This document shows positions 58,701 through 64,000 of a DNA stretch of 64,000 nucleotides, piece after piece; the stretch's first letter is position 1, and the number at the start of each line of letters is the position of its first letter. The translations under genes and the position numbers were made by a program. A model generated the notes under the pieces. It was not told where the DNA came from, did not search any database, and saw nothing but the letters and a program-made list of their open reading frames with translations. Source of the stretch: Rhabditoides inermis (taxonomy: Eukaryota > Nematoda > Chromadorea > Rhabditida > Rhabditidae); the NCBI GenBank assembly GCA_963966185.1, contig CAWZYM010000068.1, positions 16,001 to 80,000 on the forward strand. Direction: 5' to 3'.

Positions 58701-58977
58701 GATAATATATGTGCTTTTGTTGAATTTCATAGAAATTTCTTCTGTTTCTGATTCCCAAGCTCTGTCGTTCATTTCTCTGCGCGCCCTGCCCGCCTGCCGG
58801 GAGAGAGCTAGCCAGAGTGCCGGGAAACCCAAAACAACGCAAACCCGGCGCGAATTAGACGCTGGCGGCGGCGAGGCGAACTACACTCAAAGTGCTAGTT
58901 GGAGAACACGCGCAGAAAACGGCGAGAGAGTACGCTTTCGGCAGAGAGTCAGCGTTACCGGACACGACAACAATGTG

Positions 58978-59095
58978 AAGTCTTCCAATTTATGTTAGTT
59001 AGATTCGCACGGTTCCATAGGGCAGATCACTAATTGACGGCATCTTTGTATCTTTTCTCCGAAAGAAGTTATGAGCGATCTCGCACTCGCACTAG
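58978..59095 (-). mobile_element. Helitron-like module, internal fragment
   Basis: It reads, inverted, the ATAACTTCTTTCGGAGAAAA ... GCCCTATGGAACCGTGCGAA part of the family, but lacks the hairpin end. Confidence 0.65.
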
Positions 59096-59217
59096 GCGAA
59101 AGGCCAGCGTGTGGGTGGGTGGGTGCTGGCGGGCGAGCGCGAGAGCACGCGAGAGAGCACGCTGTTTGGAGAGAGACAGATGTACTTTGGTGGCTGCGAT
59201 CAGTAGGAATTTAGTAA

Positions 59218-61072
59218 GGGGAGAGAGAAAGAGAGAACGAGAGAACGAGAGAACGAGAGAACGAGAGAACGAGAGAACGATATAACGAGAGAAAAGGAGA
59301 AAAAGAGAGGAGGGAAGGAGGGAAGGAGAGACGGAGAGAACGAGAGAACGAGAGAACGAGAGAAGGATAGAAAGAGAGAACGAGAGAACGAGAGAACCAG
59401 AGAAAGAGAGAAAGATATAAAAAGAGAACGAGAGAGCTAGAGAACGAGAGAAAGAGAGAAAGGGAGAAGGAGGGAAGGAGGGATGGAGAGAAGAAGAGAA
59501 GGATAGAAAGAGAGAACGAGAGAACTAGAGAACGAAAGAAAGAGAGAAAGAGAGAAAGAGATAAAGAGAGAACGAGAGAAAGCGAGAACGATATAACGAG
59601 AGAATTAGAGAACGAGAGAAAGAGAGAATGGGAGGAGGAGGGAAGGAGGGAAGGAGAGAAAGAGAGAAAGAGAGAACGAGAAAACGAGAAAACGAGAGAA
59701 AGAGAAAACGAGAGAAAGAGAGAACGATATAACGAGAGAGCTAGAGAACGAGAGAAAGAGAGAAAGGGAGAAGGAGGGAAGGAGGGATGGAGAGAAGAAG
59801 AGAAGGAGAGAAGGAGAGAACTAGAGAAAAAAGAGAAAGAGAGAAAGAGAGAAAGAGAGAAAGAGAGAAAGAGAGAAAGAGAGAAAGAGAGAAAGAGAGA
59901 AAGAGATAATGAGAGAACGAGAGAAAGAGAAACCGATAGAAAGAGAAAACGAGTGAAAGAGAGAACGATATAACGAGAGAACTAGAGAACGAGAGAAAGA
60001 GAGAAAGTGAGAAGGCGGGAAGGAGGGAAGGAAAGAAGGAGAGAACGAGACAACGAGAGAACGAGACAACGAGACAACGAGAGAACGAGAGAACGAGAGA
60101 ACGAGAAAACGAGAGCACGAGAGAACGAGAGAAAGAGAGAACGATATAACGATATAACGAGAGAAATAGAGAACGAGAGAAAGAGAGAAAGAGAGAAGGA
60201 GAGAAGGAGGGAAGAAGAGAAGGAGAGACGGAGAGAACGAGAGAACGAGAGAACGAGAGAACGAGAGAAGGATAGAAAGAGAGAACGAGATAAAGAGAGA
60301 ACGAGAGAACGAGAGAACGAGAGAACGAGAGAACGAGAGAAAGAGAGAACGAGAGAACGAGAGAAAGAGAGAAAGAGAGAAAGAGAGAACGAGAGAAAGA
60401 GAGAACTGGAGAACTAGAGAAAAAGAGAAAGGGAGAAGGAGGGAAGGAGGGAAGGAGAGAAGAAGAGAAGGAGACACGCGAGAACGAGAGAACGAGAGAA
60501 CGAGAGAACGAGAGAACGAGAGAACGAGAGAACGAGAGAACGAGAGAAAGAGAAAACGAAATAACGAGAGAACTAGATAACGAGAGAACGAGAGAACGAG
60601 AGAAAGAGAGAAAGGGAGAAGGGGGGAAGGAGGGAAGGAGAGAAGGAGAGACGGAGAGACGGAGAGAACGAGAGAACGAGAGAACGAGAGAACGAGAGAA
60701 AGAGAGAACGAGAGAAAGAGAGAAAAGAGAGAAAAGAGAGAACGAGAGAAAGAGAGAAAAGAGAGAAAGGGAGAAAGAGAGAACGAGAGAACGAGAGAAC
60801 TAGAGAACGAGAGAAAGAGAGAAAGGGATAACGAGAGAACGAGAGAAAGAGAGAACGAGAGAAAGAGAGAACGAGAGAAAGAGAGAAGGAAAGAAGGAGG
60901 GAAGGAAGGAAGGAGGGAAGGAGAGGAGGAGAGGAGGAGAGAAGGGGAGAAGGAGAGAAGGAGGGAAGGAATGGGAGGAGAGAAGGAGGAAAGGAGAGGA
61001 GGAGAGAAGGAAAGAAGGAGAGAAGGAGGGAAGGAATGGAAGGAGAGAACGAGAGAACGAGAAAATATCGAA
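59218..61072. repeat. 1.85-kb polypurine array (GAGAAC/GAGAAA hexanucleotides)
   Basis: Nearly continuous GAGAACGAGAGAAAGAGAG-type units with interspersed GAAGGAGGGAAGGAG blocks. Blocks repeat at higher order: for example GGAGAAGGAGGGAAGGAGGG recurs near 59464, 59768, 60431 and 60617. The plus strand is almost pure purine, with C only in GAGAAC and T in the rare GATATAACG motif. Long open frames across it reflect composition. Confidence 0.97.
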
Positions 61073-61164
61073 TAAATTTGAAATGAAATTGATGAAATAA
61101 TGAGAGAAGAACATGTTACATGTATGAAGACGAGAGAGAAAATTTCTATGAAATTCAACAAAAG

Positions 61165-61655
61165 GACATATATTATCTTTTAAAAGTACTTCCGTAAAAA
61201 GTGTTGTTTGTGTTAACCTGATTCAAGAAAAGCGCATGCATATATTATTAATTTTCGAAAAATCAAATCGTAAACACCTGAACATGAAAACTAACACAAA
61301 CTTGCTCTTTCAAAACGTTGAATAATTTTTGAATAATTAATGTTGAATAATTCCATGTTTTATTTTTTTGACATTTTTATACCTGAAACATTGAGTCAAA
61401 CAACATCACGAATAAAATTTTATTTTACTGATAAACCATAAATAATAAACCGCAAAAAACACTAAATAAACAAAACAATCGTATTATTCTGAATGTTACG
61501 TGTAACTATTCTATATTCGTTTGAAAGAGCAAGTTTGTGTTAGTTTTCATGTTCAGGTGTTTACGATTTGATTTTTCGAAAATTAATAATATATGCATGC
61601 GCTTTTCTTGAATCAGGTTAACACAAACAACACTTTTTACGGAAGTACTTTTAAA
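61165..61655. mobile_element. Foldback element, copy 4 (diverged arms)
   Basis: Arms of about 150 bp (TCTTTTAAAAGTACTTCCGT ... GAAAACTAACACAAACTTGC and exact complement) surround an AT-rich loop of about 190 bp. Sequence differs from the other copies, yet the two arms match each other. Confidence 0.85.
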
Positions 61656-61663
61656 AGATAATA

Positions 61664-61854
61664 ACTTCTTTCGGAGAAAAGATACAAAGATGCCATCAAT
61701 TAGTAATATGGCCTACGGAACCGTGCGAATCTAACTAACATAAATTGGATGAGTTCGCATTCCTGCTAACATGATTTTTGGATATCGCTTCTTGAAAAAT
61801 CTGGCGCGAGCCCTATCCTAAGCCAAAAGAGAGGGCGCTGCGCGCCCTCTCTAA
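61664..61854 (+). mobile_element. Helitron-like 3' end with terminal GC hairpin
   Basis: Full module ending AGAGGGCGC-TGC-GCGCCCTCT and CTAA at 61851-61854, followed by T. It directly adjoins foldback copy 4. Confidence 0.65.
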
Positions 61855-62235
61855 TGTGATTGTTATATGTATGCATGGTGTTCATCTCTATTATAGCATT
61901 CGGCTATCCGATGACCAGGAATCACTCGATATTAGCCTCGCTGCCACTAATGCTAATGCACAGATTCACCTCAAAATATGGCTTCACAACATTCCCATTT
62001 CCCATTCGAATCACTCATCCTTTTCCCGCAATCAACTTTATCTTCATTTCCGAGAAGAGCTCACTCTGTTTCACGTATTATCATCGACATCGCATATTCT
62101 CCTTGTTGCTATATTGTAATATTGTTGCTATTATAGTGAGAGACAACATCTTATCGTCAGCGTTTTGCACTCTCACACAAGTTGAAACAAGTGGTCCGAT
62201 ACTTCCCTGCCCTGTCCGGCCCATCTATGTTTGCT
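61855..62235. other. Unique sequence without recognised features
   Basis: I see no gene or repeat that I can support. Confidence 0.4.
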
Positions 62236-62239
62236 TCGT

Positions 62240-63470
62240 GCCAAGTAGGATATTGGGTTGGTCAGCCCGGATCTCGCCCGTACGTCCTCGCTGCTCAGTC
62301 CCTCTTCTCGTTGCCGGTAGAGTGAGTTTCCCAGCATATGTTGCTTGATCGCGCGGTGTGCGGTCTGGATGCGCCGAGTGTGGTGGTGGTGGTGTAAGCC
62401 CACGTCTCCGATCCGTACACAGTGCGGGGAGTACGCACGTGTTGAAGAGGTTCGCCTTGAGGTGTTTGTCGCTCAGTGTGCCCAGTGTCTCCTTGATGTT
62501 GCCAAATGCCGCCCATCCTGCTCTCGTTCTTCTCGCCAGCTCCGAGATAAGAGTGTTCTTTGCGTTTCTGGCCCGTCCGAGATATATTTCTATGCTCGCA
62601 ATAAGTTGCGCGCGGCGGGGTAGATCAGAGGAAGACGGCGAGTCAGCTCACTGCAATAGCGCGCAAAACATGAGGCAGACGGTTATGGTACCGTATTCCG
62701 AACTTCAAGCGAGGTAGATCGAAATTTATCGCTCTGGCGCAGGCCATAGATGTATACCTCCTTGATAGCCTGGCTTACAAGTTGGATAGTTCCGGCGGCA
62801 GCCTGCTCGTTCCGGATGTACTGCGTCTTGCCGATGCGCAGCCCGGCCTTCTCGCTCTCCGTGTTCAGCTCGTTCAGCATCCGTTCAGCCTCGCCGTAGT
62901 CTCCGTAATCAGCACGATGTCGTCGGCGAAGCGCAGGTGGTTCAGCTTCTCTCCGTCCACGCGAAGGCCGTAGTAGCTCCATTCGATGGCAGAATGCGAC
63001 TTCCAGCGCAGCAGTGAAGAGCTCTGGGAAAACAGTGTCGCCCTCGCACAGGGATCTTCAGCTCGTTAGAGAAGAGCTTCAGAAGTAGCTGGTTGTTGTC
63101 GTAGCAGTAGGAGAGCGCAGCAGACATCCCTCCTCGACGTTGAGCATCTCAAGGGCACGGAGAAGGAATCCGTGGTCGAGCCGGTCGAACGCCTTTTCAA
63201 AGTCGACAAAGGTGAGCACCAGCGGGATGTGGTATTCACGGGCTCTCTCCACGGCCTGAGAGACGGTCTGCAGGTGGTCGGCGCAGCAGAAGCATCTCCG
63301 GAATCCTGCTTGTTCGCATTGCTCGTGTCCGTTTCAGCCTGTTCAACAACACCTTATTAGAGTAGGTTTTGTAGAGCAGGCTGAGTAGAGCTATCGGGTT
63401 GGCTTAGCAGATCGGCAGATCGGCGGTGATGTTTTCAGGGCCGGGGGCTCGTTCTTTCGGCATCTGAGAG
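62240..63470 (-). pseudogene. Degraded RTE-type reverse transcriptase
   Basis: Reading the minus strand, RT motifs appear in order but in different frames. These are AISQMPKERAPGPENITADL, HIPLVLTFVDFEKAFDRLDH with GFLLRALEMLNVEEG, EKLNHLRFADDIVLITETT (catalytic FADD), EAERMLNELNTESEKAGLRI and, downstream, TVYGSETWAYTTTT. An early stop after ITADLPIC and at least three frameshifts break it. It is related to the fragment at 32998-33813 but not a copy of it. RTE-type non-LTR elements encode endonuclease plus RT; the endonuclease part is absent here. Confidence 0.8.
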
Positions 63471-63485
63471 ATGGCGTGACACACT

Positions 63486-63856
63486 TCAGAGGGAAGTACG
63501 GGAGGGAGTGTCGGGAGGGAGTGTCGGGAGAGAGTGTCGGGAGGGAGTGTCGGGAAGGAGTGTCGGGAGGGAGTGTCGGAGGGAGTGTCGGGAGGAGTGT
63601 CGGGAGGGGAGTGTCGGGAGGGAGTGTCGGAGGGAGTGTCGGGAGGGAGTGTCGGGAAGGAGTGTCGGGAGGGAGTGTCGGGAGGGAGTGTCGGGAGGGA
63701 GTGTCGGGAGGGAGTGTCGGGAGGAGTGTCGGGAGGGAGTGTCGGGAGGGAGTGTCGGGAGAGAGTGTCGGGAGGGAGTGTCGGGAGGGAGTGTCGGGAG
63801 GGAGTGTCGGGAGAGAGTGTCGGGAGGGAGTGTAGGGAGGGAGTGTAGGGAGGGAG
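63486..63856. repeat. (GGGAGGGAGTGTC)n minisatellite
   Basis: About 29 copies of a 12-13-bp GGGAGGGAGTGTC unit with length variants GGGAGGAGTGTC and GGAAGGAGTGTC, drifting to GTGTAGGGAGGGA at the end. Confidence 0.95.
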
Positions 63857-64000
63857 TGTTCCAGGAGTGTAGGCCTTTTTGGGATGACTATAGTGAAAAG
63901 AGGGCCAGTCGACTCGATATTACTCTCATCGATTGGATTGCGGACGTAGTGTTATCTGACACCGCAACCCTACTCCTCCACTGCCGTTGCGGCAACGCGC
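63857..64000. other. Window end, nothing recognised
   Basis: No feature that I can support in the last 144 bp. Confidence 0.4.

Noticed and set aside
59741..61161. 446-codon Ser/Leu/Phe-rich open frame
   Set aside because: Product of a polypurine hexanucleotide array; no start context, splice sites or protein character.

Overview
This is nuclear DNA from an invertebrate metazoan (or very close relative). Genes have many short introns (about 40 to 300 bp, GT-AG). The gene set includes beta-sarcoglycan, a secretory-pathway GalNAc-transferase, BBS4, MLH1, RPA1, mitochondrial NDUFA9, ACAA2 and HIBADH, and a CHCHD2/10 protein. I could not assign the lineage. Most genes have a 3' splice-acceptor AG within 0 to 5 nt of the start codon, which suggests spliced-leader trans-splicing or very short 5' leaders behind an intron. 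That fits several invertebrate phyla that keep cilia.

Layout. 0.8-6.6 kb: zinc-finger protein (+), beta-sarcoglycan (+) with an initiator tRNA-Met in an intron, and NDUFA9 (-) converging on it. 7.5-10.5 kb: a 3.1-kb inverted-repeat transposon with a 9-bp target duplication. 10.8-16.3 kb: BBS4 (-), whose last intron is a 3-kb nest of repeats, with an RFX X-box upstream. 17.2-19.2 kb: unknown HMG-box-like gene (-). 20.1-23.1 kb: FAR1/ZSWIM-like DNA-binding protein (-). 23.7-28.2 kb: a complete, young PIF/Harbinger transposon with a MADF/BESS-like gene and a transposase gene. 29.5-53 kb: a run of closely spaced minus-strand genes: ACAA2, a KIX-like protein, a Myb/SANT-like protein, RPA1, a GALNT, GLOD4, HIBADH, CHCHD2/10, and a disordered protein. 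This last gene shares a 305-bp divergent promoter with MLH1 (+, 53.3-57.9 kb). 58-64 kb: gene-poor, with foldback and Helitron-like elements, a 1.85-kb polypurine array, a dead RTE-type reverse transcriptase and a minisatellite.

The window is rich in polypurine/polypyrimidine arrays, from (CT)n introns to a 1.5-kb 9-bp minisatellite in GLOD4. Mobile DNA is diverse: three members of one 9-bp-duplication family with element-specific palindromic subterminal arrays, one autonomous Harbinger and a 91-bp Harbinger-type MITE, Helitron-like 3' ends, foldback hairpins and two RTE remnants.

The genes do not form one pathway. Several spacings (125, 178 and 277 bp between stop and next start on the same strand) would fit polycistronic transcription if trans-splicing is real. 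RPA1, MLH1 and the disordered protein share E2F-like promoter sites, consistent with S-phase expression. Exon boundaries given here were read by eye from splice signals and family resemblance, without transcripts.
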